From Sipunculus nudus (lineage: Eukaryota; Annelida; Sipuncula; Golfingiida; Sipunculidae): DNA of 64,000 bases. Each line of letters starts with the position of its first letter. Position 1 is the first letter of the stretch. Position numbers and translations under genes: made by a program. Below the pieces are notes generated by a model. The model was not told the origin of the DNA and searched no databases. It worked only from the letters and a program-made list of their open reading frames with translations. Where the stretch lies: NCBI GenBank assembly GCA_026874595.1, contig CM049322.1, positions 56,980,386 through 57,044,385 on the forward strand. Reading direction: 5' to 3'. Of the stretch, positions 1 through 11,060 are shown piece after piece.

Positions 1-83
1 GACGTTCCGGAATCCCGATCACGTTCCGGATCCACATCAAAGACTAATCGATTTTCTAATGGTACAATGCGCTCGGTCTAACC

Positions 84-562
84 TCATAATGAGTTTTATC
101 TACTTTTTTTTAAAGATCATAATGAATGTCCCCGAATATAATCCCCATAATAGTGTCACTTACATCGCCCCCCCCCCCGCGTCACAAGGTTCATAATGAA
201 TTTTATTGTATATCGTCTACTTTTTTTTAACTATCATAATGAACGCAACTTAATATCATCCCCCTGTCGTGACGATCATAATGAATGTCACTGAATATCG
301 CCCCTGTCCCCCCCCCCCCCCGTTACGAGGTTTATAATTTTTTTTTTTAATATCGCATAATTTTATTAGCGATCATAATGAATGCAACTAAATGTCGCCC
401 TCACCCCTCACCCCCCCCCCCCCCCGTGTCACATGTTTTATAATGAATTTTATTTAAGATAGTCAAATTTTTTGACGATCATAATGAATGTCACTGAATA
501 TCGTCCCCCATCGTGACGATCATTAGGAATGTTACTTAATAATGTCCCCCCATCGTTACGAT

Positions 563-601
<39 letters not shown>

Positions 602-838
602 GAATGTTATTGAATATCCCATTGTGACGATCAAAATGAATGTTACCGAATATCCTACCCCGTGATGACGATCAGAAAGAATGTTATTGACCCCCCCCCC
701 CCTTCTTGTGATGGTCCAAATGCTACTGAATATCATACCCCGTTATGATGATCATAGTGATTATTATTGGATGTCTCACCCTATCGTGTCGATCATGATA
801 TTGAACACGTTACTGAATATCGACCCCCCCCCCCCTCT
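84..838. repeat. C-rich minisatellite, GATCATAATGAATGT family
   Basis: Degenerate tandem units of roughly 50-80 bp: GATCATAATGAATGT, then CACTGAATATC-like, then a run of 5-17 C. The same family reappears at 2940-3470 and 13574-14095. An AT run interrupts it at 565-599. Bases 1-83 show only a short direct repeat (ACGTTCCGGA at 2 and 22). Confidence 0.85.
565..599. repeat. (AT)n microsatellite
   Basis: Uninterrupted AT/TA dinucleotides inside the C-rich minisatellite. Confidence 0.9.
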
Positions 839-857
839 CTCTCGCCAGACCTGCAAG

Positions 858-960
858 GGAGCCGCCGCTGAATTGTGCCAGCCGCCGGTTATTTTAAAAG
901 CAAGCCGCCGCCGAATATTTTCTATAGCCGCCGATTATTAAACACCGGCTCAGCCGCCGG
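858..960. repeat. GCCGCC-rich short repeat cluster
   Basis: Five spaced AGCCGCCG motifs, mostly followed by AT-rich spacers, occur in about 100 bp of otherwise AT-rich DNA. The interval 961-1345 that follows shows no gene or repeat I can name. Confidence 0.6.
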
Positions 961-1345
961 CGAAATGCTGATAAGTAAATGATAAAAGGACACTCGCTTG
1001 CATACTTCAGCTTGTAAATGGTCACTATAGTAACACGTTAAGGAGAACCCTTCTCCAGCATATTTCACTGAGCCGAATGGCTTCTCAGTGGCAATGTATG
1101 ATTAATTTTGTGGAAGTTGTCAGGTTGACAAGGTCCCCAAAACCATCTTTTTCAGACAGGTAAAGCGGCAGACTCCCCGTTCGGTCAAGGGCGTTTCTCT
1201 AACCCCGGTTACTCAGAACTGAAGAGAAAAAAGTAACAGAATCCAAATCATTCCCATGTTTATTCGATCGGACTCTCGTGCTTTGTCAATTAAAATTATT
1301 GAGGTTGATGTGCTATATTTAAAAAAAATCATATACGGCTCGGTT

Positions 1346-1663
1346 AACATTCAGGATTAAACGAACGAAAACCATAGGCGAGGGAGTTGTTTTATGTATG
1401 GAAAAAAATATGCATGCATGCACTTTTGTTATAATTTCCAGCCAATTTGGGCTATTTCAGTGTACGTACAACCGTGACACGATGTGAGCTGCCGGCCACC
1501 GCTCAACATTCAGGATTAAACGAACGAAAACCATAGGCGAGGGAGTTGTTTTATGTATGGAAAAAAATATGCATGCATGCACTTTTGTTATAATTTCCAG
1601 CCAATTTGGGCTATTTCAGTGTACGTACAACCGTGACACGATGTGAGCTGCCGGCCACCGCTC
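1346..1663. repeat. 159-bp tandem duplication, two copies
   Basis: AACATTCAGGATTAAACG starts at 1346 and again at 1505. The two 159-bp copies look identical by eye, including an ATGCATGCATGC stretch. Only the end of this unit (from about 1595) has a counterpart in copy B at 12238. Confidence 0.9.
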
Positions 1664-2939
1664 ATGACTAACTTACGTCATATTATAATCCATGCTACAA
1701 ATGTCAATCGCGTAAACACATATGGATAAATGTCATAAAATCATTGAGCGGAGATCGACTAAACTTTTAAGCGGGTCTGATTGGTTTGCAAATTGAAGTT
1801 AATACGTGAGACAAATCAATGTCAAACAGCTGCAGACATCGGCTGCTTCAACCACTGAAAAGATGTTGCTGAGTGAATATATCAAGGGTCACAGAGGTCA
1901 CGGGGTGATTGAGGCTGACACCTGCGAAAATACATGACAATTTTTGACATTTTCAATTCAGACACGTAACAAATTGTGTATACAACAGCGACCGAGAGAG
2001 TTCACCGCAGGAAAAAAAAAACATTGCCAATCTCATCCTGGACCAAACGGAATCAGGGATTTCGTGGTTGTGGCAATGAGTTGGTCTGTTCACATCACAC
2101 AAAGAAAGAATTCACTATATGTTATTTTAAGTTATAAAATTTTCATTATTATAATAATAACTCTTTGGCTGAGCACGATTTTGTACGATTATGTCACCTC
2201 TCTCCCTTCTCAACTGACTGATTATTACCAATTGTTTTGATTTATTTAGAGACACTCGCGGGTGAAGCATATATATCTGGACATTATATATATATTTAAT
2301 TTTCTATCCTTTCACATTACCTCACTTGATACAGTCCAGAAAAGGAGAAAACAGCACATGTTAAGCCATAACACTTTGGTTCGGCTTACGAAAAACGATT
2401 ATCCGGTTGATTCGTCATACATTTAAATGAGCGCACGAACACAGTTGCGCATGTATATCAATATACCTCAATAGCTGAATCGAAACCTTCGATTTTCAAA
2501 GATGCTTTTAGCAATGTTACGTTATATCAGTTGAGATCAAATACACTGTAATTCATGTTTTCCCAACGTCTGTCAAAAGATATGAAGACTAACATAACAA
2601 TTTTCATCTGATCGAATAAGCGCTCAGTTTCACCTAAACACGCTATATTTTCATATCTAAAAACACTATTCGGAAAATCCCCATCCCACACCGACTCTCT
2701 GTCCTTGTACATGCCAGGCGCGATATTGAATAAAATTAATTTCTCCAAAGGGATAATTTACTTTTTTTACCGTAGAAGTAAAAATATTCGCAATATAATT
2801 GCATTAGACTAAGACAACATTTTGTCAATTAAATGTTTGCCTTATTCTAGAGCCACCAGTTAGCCAGCCACAACGTTGTCCACTCAACCATCATCACTCT
2901 ATTCAGAACCATTTTTCTTCTAGCCAGCCGATTTACTGG

Positions 2940-3470
2940 TCCCCCCCCCCCCCCCCCCTCCGTCATCTTGACGATTATAATGAATGTTACTGAATACTTT
3001 TTCTCTCCCCCCCCCCGTAACAATCATTATAAATATAATTGAATACCCCCCCTCCGTCCCGCTCCCTATTATGTAGATCATAATGACTGTAACTTGATAT
3101 CGACCCCCCTCCCCCCTTCCCCTCCTGCCTCCCCCTATCGTGAGGACCACGATGAATATTACTTAATATCCCCCCCTCCAAATCTTGATGATTATAATAA
3201 ATGTTACTGTACTGAATAACTAACCCCCCCCCCCCCCATCGTGACGATCATAGTGAATGTTATTGAATACCAACCCTACCCCCCTCGTGACGATCATAAT
3301 GACTGTAACTGAATACCGCCTGCCCCCCTCCCCGACACACACCGTGAAGATCATAATGTATGTAACTGAATTTCATCCATCACCCCTACTCCCATCGTGA
3401 CAATCATAATGACCGCCCTCTCCCTCTCGTCCCCCGATCGTGATTATCAAAATGAATGTTACTAAATATG
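2940..3470. repeat. C-rich minisatellite in copy A
   Basis: Units of GATCATAATGA.TGT.ACTGAAT followed by C-runs, the same family as 84-838. A poly-C run of about 18 opens the array at 2941. Confidence 0.85.
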
Positions 3471-3910
3471 AGGGTACATATAATTAATTGTAATAATATG
3501 TATATTATGCCCCAATTAGTTCACTTTGGCTGAATGCGAAAGTTTGCCAGCAAAACTATCCCTGCACACGGAGAGAGTTCCTCAAACTCACCTTTGGTTT
3601 ATACTTTTATCTCTCGTGTCTGATTAAACACAGCTCACGTGTGTCTGTGTAGAGGAGGTGGAACATGACAGATGGCGCACTATATGTAGTCTTTCGCTAC
3701 TGGTCGAGTCCGGCGACATTGCTAATTTTCTGTTTGAATAAAGGTGTAAGCAAACGGTTGCAGAAAGAAATATTGTCAGATACCACAATATTTAGAGAGA
3801 AAACATAATATGTCATGTATGTTTAACACAGAGACGGATTAAGAAACTCGAGAAAACAAGCGGGGGTTGGGCCAATACTGGGTTAGCGGTTGGTACATGC
3901 ATGGTATTAT
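3470..3910. repeat. internal repeat unit, paralogous to 8085-8450
   Basis: Starts GAGGGTACATATAAT and shares CTGGTCGAGTC and GGTTGCAGAAAGAAATATTG with 8085-8450. It is a diverged duplication within the larger block, and is therefore present four times overall (also about 14095-14535 and 19038-19405). Confidence 0.75.
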
Positions 3911-3937
3911 ATATAGGTAGACCTATTTATTATAACT

Positions 3938-4250
3938 GTGGGGGCGTTGGTGTAATGGTTAAGATGCTGGGCTAATGATCGAGAGGTCGTGAGTTCGAAT
4001 CCCTGTCAGACCCCCACTGTGCCGAGATCCTTAGGCAAGGTCAGCACCGTAGGTTTGCCTCTGTCCATGCACCCAGCAGTAGAAATGGGTACCAATAAAT
4101 ACTGGGTCTGTAACCTGCGATGGACTAGCGTCCAATCCAGGAGGAGTTTAACTCCTAAGTCGCTTCACGCTACCGAAACCGGGATAAGCTCCGGCCTGAT
4201 GAACCATAAGGCTCGAGTGTAAAAGCCCAGCGTTATTATATTATATTAAA
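3938..4250 (+). mobile_element. tRNA-derived SINE (copy A)
   Basis: The tRNA-like head at 3938-4017 has a 7-bp acceptor stem (GTGGGGG / CCCCCAC), a box A match TGGTGTAATGG at 3948-3958 and a box B core GTTCGAATC at 3993-4001. The anticodon-equivalent position reads AAT, suggesting a tRNA-Ile ancestor. A conserved-looking body follows, including CCTGCGATGGACTAGCGTCC, and the tail is ATT-rich. Head plus 230-bp body plus simple tail identifies a Pol III SINE rather than a tRNA gene. The body is reminiscent of the shared central domains of metazoan V/Meta-type SINEs, but I cannot assign the family without alignment. It is intact enough to be recent. Confidence 0.88.
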
Positions 4251-4614
4251 AATTATTATTATTATTACTTAATAATTTTCAACAAATAAAACATATAAAT
4301 TTTGTTTATTTTTATTTCACCTATATGAATATAATCTAGAGCCATTTTTTATATTTTTAGTTAAGTTAATTACAGGAACACGGTTAGGAAGTGGGAGTGG
4401 GTCTTCCATTCTATATATTATGATATTGTTTAAATATAAAGAGAAAATTTTCGGGCACCTTTAAAAAAAATTGAGGATTTTCTGTTCCTCAACTACGATT
4501 CTCTTAAATGTCTTTGCAAAAGGTGGCCAAATTTTTGTCAAAATACAAATCTAAGTTTATAACTTGCAAAATATCATCGTTTAAATGTTATCCTCGTAGA
4601 TCAGCCGATCGAGA

Positions 4615-6075
4615 CCCAAGCTGGGCTCTGTAGGCCAATGGGAAGGCCGTGCCTCAATAACAACGAAGACCCAAGCTGGGCTCTGTAGGCCAACGGGAAG
4701 GCCGTGCCTCAATAACAACGAAGACCAAAGCTGGGCTCTGTAGGCCAACGGGAAGGCCGTGCCTCAATCACATCGAAGACCTAAGCTGGGCTCTGTAGGA
4801 TAACGGTAAGGCCGTGCCTCAATCACAACGAAGACCTAAGCTGGGATCTGTAGGCCAACGGGAAGGCCGTGCCTCAATAACAACGAAGACCTAAGCTGGG
4901 ATCTGTAGGCCAACGGGAAGGCCGTGCCTCAATAACAACGAAGACCCAAGCTGGGCTCTGTAGGCCAACGGGAAGGCCGTGCCTCAATAACAACGAAGAC
5001 CCAAGCTGGGCTCTGTAGGCCAAAGGGAAGGCCGTGCCTCAATCACAACGAAGACCTAAGCTGGGCTCTGTAGGATAACGGGAAGGCCGTGCCTCAATCA
5101 CAACGAAGACCCAAGCTGGGTTCTGTAGGATAACGGGAAGGCCGTGCCTCAATCACAACGAAGACCCAAGCTGGGATCTGTAGGCCAACGGGAAGGCCGT
5201 GCCTCAATCACAACGAAGACCTAAGCTTGCATCTGTAGGCCAACGGGAAGGCGGTGCCTCAATCACAACGAAGACCTAAGCTGGGATCTGTAGGCCAACG
5301 GGAAGGCCGTGCCTCAATCACAACGAAGACTTAAGCTGGGATCTGTAGGCCAACGGGAAGGCCGTGCCTCAATCAAAACGAAGACCTAAGCTGTGATCTG
5401 TAGGCCAACGGTAAGGCCGTGCCTAAATCACAACGAAGACCTAAGCTGGGATCTGTAGGCCAACGGTAAGGCCGTGCCTCAATCATAACGAAGACTTAAA
5501 CTGGGATCTGTGGGCCAACGGGAAGGCCGTGCCTCAAAACGAAGAACTAAGCTGGGATCTGTAGGCCAACGGTAAGGCCGTGCCTCAATCACAACGAAGA
5601 CCTAAGCTGGGATCTGTAGGCCAACGGGAAGGCCGTGCCTCAATCATAACGAAGACTTAAACTGGGATCTGTGGGCCAACGGGAAGGCCGTGCCTCAAAA
5701 CGAAGAACTAAGCTGGGATCTGTAGGCCAACGGTAAGGCCGTGCCTCAATCACAACGAAGACCTAAGCTTGCATCTGTAGGCCAACGGGAAGGCCGTGCC
5801 TCAATCACAACGAAGACCTAAGCTGGGATCTGTAGGCCAACGGGAAGGCCGTGCCTCAATCACAACGAATACCTAAGCTGGGATCTGTAGGCCAACGGGA
5901 AGGCCGTGCCTCAATCACAACGAAGACCTAAGCTGGGATCTGTAGGCCAACGGGAAGGCCGTGCCTCAATCACAACGAAGACCTAAGCTGGGATCTGTAG
6001 GCCAACGGGAAGGCCGTGCCTCAATCACAACGAAGACCTAAGCTGGGATCTGTAGGCCAACGGGAAGGCCGTACT
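4615..6075. repeat. 55-bp satellite array, copy A (~26 units)
   Basis: Consensus contains CTAAGCTGGGATCTGTAGG, CCAACGGGAAGGCCGTGCC and TCAATCACAACGAAGAC. Units vary at fixed positions (GGGCTCTG/GGGATCTG, CCAACG/ATAACG, CTTGCATC). Shortened units with CTCAAAACGAAGAAC occur twice in the second half, each after a TGTGGGCC unit, which indicates block-wise amplification. There are no spacers, so this is not a CRISPR. Confidence 0.95.
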
Positions 6076-8084
6076 GCAAAAACGTGTGCACGGGAATAAC
6101 GTGGTGAGGGTGCATGTACGGGCGTATAATAACGATGTGTTTTAAATATCCTTAACTGAACCAGTATCTGTATGATCTGACAATAATTTATATTATTACC
6201 ATAAATCCATGCCGGATTATGATATAAAGTCGGCATAGTTCGTGCATTATTTTAACATTGTTTAAAAGGACAAAAACAGTACTTTACCTCCATTAATGTT
6301 CACAATTTCAGAGGCAAGAAAAAAAATACATCGTAAAAAAATCTTCCTGTATAGTAAAATGCTTCACTGGTGTTTACAAGATAATTCCACTCATACTGGT
6401 CAAGTGTCCCGGTGGGGCCGGGGGGGGGGGGGTAAAGTTCATGCTGGACAAAGAGCAGTTGCCGGGTTATTTCGTATTTCTCATGCATGATAGGCCTCTA
6501 GGTTTCTTTTTTTTTATGTTTTCACAGAAATTAGTAAGCAGCGGACCAACAACTTTCTTCTCTCTCTCCTTCGCTCTCTCTCTCTCTCTGTCTCTTCCTG
6601 ATTCAGGTAATTACAAAGTCAGGTACACTGCCATTACAAGTTTTATTCTTCACATATATACATACAAAACAAGTTTATAATATATCATTTATTGAATCGA
6701 ATTAATTGCTTTCCCTATTTTAATTATTATTTTAATTTTACAATCTTGTGGAATTAATAGTGACAGCATTGGTGTATGGCTTTGAAAACCGTCATGAAAA
6801 CTAGAACATGCTCGGTTCTCTCACTCTCTCTACGCTATTTTCTGCAAGAAAGGATCCTGGATACCTATTTGCGCCGCATATACGCTCTCCTAATAAACAT
6901 GATAAGTACGACTATGACTAGCCCGTCATTAATTCAACTATTTATAACACAAACATACATGGACAATTATGTACATTTTCTGTACAATTTGGGGCAATCG
7001 ACGTGACATTATTTTTATACTACATACTGATCACTATATATGCCACTGTCCGTAATAAAATTGTTTTAAAAATACTTATATTTAGCTGTTTCCACAGCTT
7101 CGCCGTAGTACGCGTATCTGTGTACATGCGTGGACAAAATATTGTTTTTCCATGTGTGCGTATGTGCGTATATATACGTATATGCGAGAAAAAAATATAT
7201 GAATGAACTGGCAGTTGCATATATTGGCACTGTGGACGTAGAAAAGATTAAGTGATGTCTTTGACCGCATAAAAAAAACTCCATACGCTGATGGACACGT
7301 GACGGACACACCACAGTTTCAAGATAACATGAGCGATTTTTTTCTCGCATTTTCGAGCACATGGAAACACAGCTTTATGATATGAATTTTACACCGAGAA
7401 CTGCCACATGCTGAACAGAAGCATGAACCCCCCCCCCCCCCCCCGCTCGCTGCCAGGAATATAATCATGAAACTTATACACCAGTCCCGATGATGTTATA
7501 ACATAACTGAGCCAAAGTGTACGTTCCTGATAATAACACGGAGTACTGGTATATTCTCGGGCCCTACGTCACTGGTTTATCTGCTATAAATATTAAAATG
7601 ATACTAGCCATAGACCATTTTTGCATTTATATCCATAAAACCTATAGAAATACGTCAGTATAAATTTTGTCATAACTGAGGCAAAGGCAAAGATACGCTA
7701 TGAGTATGAATATATGATTGATAAATACATAAATATACTTCTCATAGAAATAGAAGTCTACAGTATCGGCTTGAGAGATACATGTATATGCTTTATTTAC
7801 ATTATAATTATACAAGTATATGTGATTTTATTGATGCAGTAATCACTATCACTGTAATAAATTAAATAAAAAACTATTTCCTTGTGAATCTAATATACTA
7901 TATACACAGTGAAATTCAAGCGTAGCATCATATCACAAACTGAAATGCCACCCAAAATTAACACCAGAGTAAAACATTGTTAAACAATGTATCAGCTACA
8001 GGTCAACGACACCAGAAACAGACAAGATGTGGACGTACATCACACGACCGCCGCCTGATCGGAATTGTATATTATTTCGTCAAT

Positions 8085-8450
8085 TTGAGGGTACATATAA
8101 TGTTGTAACACTGTGCGTATTATGTCAATCCCTTCACACGGACATACTTACTAAAACTCACCACTTTTAGCTCTGTGTTTGATTTAACACAACCGACGTG
8201 TCTGCGTAGAGGAGATGAAATATGAAAGATGAAATACATGGCTCATTATATATGCTGGTTTTCGTTACTAGTCGAGTCTGGGGAAATTGCTTATAATATT
8301 TTTGTTTAAAGGAGTAGTGGTTGCAGAAAGAAATATTGCCAGATATCGCATTATTTAGAGAGATAATACGATATTCCATTTACGTTTAAGTCGCATCCCG
8401 AAATTCGAGAACGGGGGTCGGGTCGCGGGCAAGGCCGTATACTGGGTTTG
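8085..8450. repeat. internal repeat unit, paralogous to 3470-3910
   Basis: Begins with the same GAGGGTACATATAAT string and ends before the AT-rich GCGGTTGATGCATTG unit. Confidence 0.75.
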
Positions 8451-8990
8451 CGGTTGATGCATTGTATTATATATTATATATCAACTATTATCATTCTTAT
8501 TATTATGTAAATTATTGAAAGCCTAGGAAAAATATTTTTATTTTATTTCACCTATATGAATAACACAATATTTCATTTATGTTTAACAAATTGTCGATCC
8601 AGAAATTGGAGAACGGGGGGGGGGGGGGGGGGGGGGTGTCGGGGGCAGGGTTTAATACGGAGTTAGCGGTTGATGAATGGTATTATATATTATATATCAT
8701 ATATTATTCTTCTTATCATTATTCTTTAAATTATTCTCAGCCTAGAAAAAAATATTTTTATTTTATTTCACCTGTGTGAATAAACCTTGGAGCCATTTGT
8801 TTTAAATCACGAATATAACTGGGTAAGAAATAGATGTGGTCTTATACTGGGTTAGCGGTTGATGCATTGTATTATATTTTATATATCATATATAATTATT
8901 ATTATTAAATTATTTTGAGTCTAGGAATTTTTTATTTCACCTATATGAATACATTTTAGAGCCAATTGTTTTAATCACGAATTTAACTGG
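8450..8990. repeat. three tandem AT-rich repeat units in copy A
   Basis: Units begin GCGGTTGATG at about 8450, 8663 and 8855 and each carries ATTTCACCT.T.TGAATA. A fourth related unit at 3890-4400 is split by the SINE. Poly-G at 8617-8637 lies between the first two. Copy B has the same at about 19400-19950. Confidence 0.75.
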
Positions 8991-9099
8991 GTAAGAAATA
9001 GATAAATGAGTGAGCCATGTTATCGCTCAACGGGGGGGCGGGGGGGGGGGATATCTCCAGTGTTGATAGCCATATGGATTTCAAACGTGACTTATGTAT

Positions 9100-11060
9100 G
9101 GCCCACTACAAAAGTAAGAACCCTATAGGTTCTAGGGCCATGAGGTGTAAGGTCAAGGTCAATTGACTTGCATCTTACAAGATATTGTTGATGCATTTTA
9201 AGCCAAACTTTCATCCCAGGTCTTCCATCATGAATATATAGCTCACTTGCCAATAGTGTATGATCCATATCAATTTTGGGGTCACAAGAACATAGGTCAA
9301 GGCCACAGGAGCTATATGTAAAAAAAAATTAGTTCTTGGATGATAATTCCTGCTTTTATTGATGTATTAATTTCAAACTTGACTTATATATGTCCCATTG
9401 AAAAAGCAAGACTCCAATTGATTTTGGGGTCAGGAGGTCAAAGGACACATCTTAAAAAAGATTGTGGATGCATTTTCAGCAAAACATTTCATCTCAGACC
9501 TTTCATCTTGCACATATAGTTCCTCTGCCGATAGAGGAAGACCCCTATCAATTTTGAGGTCACAAGGTCAAAGGTGAAGGTCACAGGAGCCATCTGTCCA
9601 AAAATTAGTTTCTGGATGATAATTCCCGCTTTTTAGCTCAGCTGACTTTCAGTCATGCTGGGCTATAGCGATGGGTCTTTGTCCGGCGTCCTTCCGTCTG
9701 TCCGTCCGGCCGTCCGGCCGTTAGCAGGGCACAAATTGTAACCGTAGGGGCTAGGGCCATGAACCCTATGCAGTCTTAGAGGTTCTAAAAAGATCTCCTT
9801 TCAAACCTGAAATTAGGTCACTGCGACCTATATTCTCAAAGTTATGGGGTGTGTTTGCACCCCCCAGAAATAATTCTTTTAGCCAAAATTTTCATCCCAA
9901 ACCTTCCATCTTTCACATACAGCTCACCTACCAACAGGGGAAGAACCATAATTATTTTGAGGTCACAAGGTCAAAGGTCAAGGTCACAGAACCAACTTCT
10001 TTGAAAAGCCTGTGGATGCATTTTAAGCCAAACCTTTCATCCCAATTCTTTGATCATTCACATATAGCTCACCTACTAAGTGGGAGAAGAATCCTATAGA
10101 TGTTGAGGTCACAAGGTCAAAGGTCAGGGTCACAGGATTCAATTCTTTGAAAAGGTTGTGGACCCATTTCAAGCTAGACCTTTCATTCCAAACCTTTCAG
10201 CACTGATATCGCTTCTCTGCCAACAGGGGAAAAGACCTGTTGATTTTGAGGTCAAAGGTCAAGTTCACAGCACCCTCTTCTAATATGGAGTCATTTTCAG
10301 GCAAACTTTTCAATCTATACTTTCCACCTGTCATATATGGCTTACCTACCAATAGGGGAAGAAGCCTATTGATGTTGAGTTCAAAAGGTCAAAGGTCAAG
10401 GTCACAATATTGTTCTAAATGCTTGTGAACATATTTTTTAAAAGGTTGTGGACACATTTCAAGCTGGACTTTTTATTCCAAACCTTCCAGCACTGATATC
10501 GATTCTCTGCCAACAGGGGGAAAGGCCTGTTGATTTTTAGGTCAAAGGTCAGTTCACCGCACCCTCTTCTAATGTGGAGACATTTTCAGGCAAACATTTC
10601 AATCTATACCTTCCATCTGACATATATGGCTTATCTACCAATAAGGGAAGAAGGCTATTGGTGTCGAGTTCAAAAGGTCAAAGGTCAAGGCCACAATACT
10701 TAATTGTTCTAAATGCTTGTGAACATATTTCTGGTGAAACTGTTCAACCCAAACCTTCAGTCTTTCACATATGCCACATCTATGCATCACTCAATTTGAT
10801 CCAAACTTCATATTTATGGGTCTTTTTGCTTGGAGAAATAACTGATTGATTTTGGGGTCAGCTGGTTTAGGAGGTTAAAGGTTGCAGGTCAAAGTTATTC
10901 ACTCATTGGTTGCCAAGTAATTACACCAGTTTTAAGTGGTTAGTAGTTAGCCATCATTTAGAAAGAATCCAGTTGATATGTGGGCAAAAGGCCAAGGTCA
11001 TTGGTCAGGGATGTTTGCAATAACTTATTTTGTAGACCAACTCTATTTTTCTTTAATATA
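9100..11060 (+). repeat. AGGTCA-rich dispersed repeat between copies A and B
   Basis: About a dozen loosely tandem units of about 140-150 bp. Each has a version of TTTTGAGGTCACAAGGTCA, AAAGGTCAAGGTCACAGGAC, TGGATGCATTTTAAGCC and CTCACCTACCAATAGGGGAAG. The end motif TTTTTAGCTCAGCTGA with a GTCCGTC-rich stretch appears at 9635-9735. 11060-12237 continues as AT-rich DNA of similar style without a gene I recognise. Confidence 0.8.

Larger units (their letters stand above)
1595..9048. repeat. segmental duplication copy A (~7.45 kb)
   Basis: Direct copy of 12238-20006, collinear throughout. Order: unique-looking AT-rich DNA, C-rich minisatellite (2940-3470), SINE (3938-4250), 55-bp array (4615-6075), poly-G and CT tracts (6420, 6558), a poly-C run (7428), three AT-rich repeat units (8450-8990) and a terminal G-run. 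Differences are mostly homopolymer length, array copy number and scattered substitutions. No credible gene is visible; all open frames are short and lack recognisable domains. Confidence 0.92.

Noticed and set aside
3938-4017. Stand-alone tRNA gene
   Set aside because: The tRNA-like head continues into a 230-bp conserved body and an ATT tail, and is duplicated with it; the anticodon stem has a mismatch. It is a SINE head.
4615-6075. CRISPR-like regular array
   Set aside because: Units are contiguous 55-bp repeats with no unique spacers, and the context is a eukaryotic satellite.
6300-7362. Clusters of 60-100 codon ORFs in copy A, repeated in B
   Set aside because: Overlapping frames on both strands in AT-rich DNA, with no domain and no frame-preserving pattern in diverged copy C.
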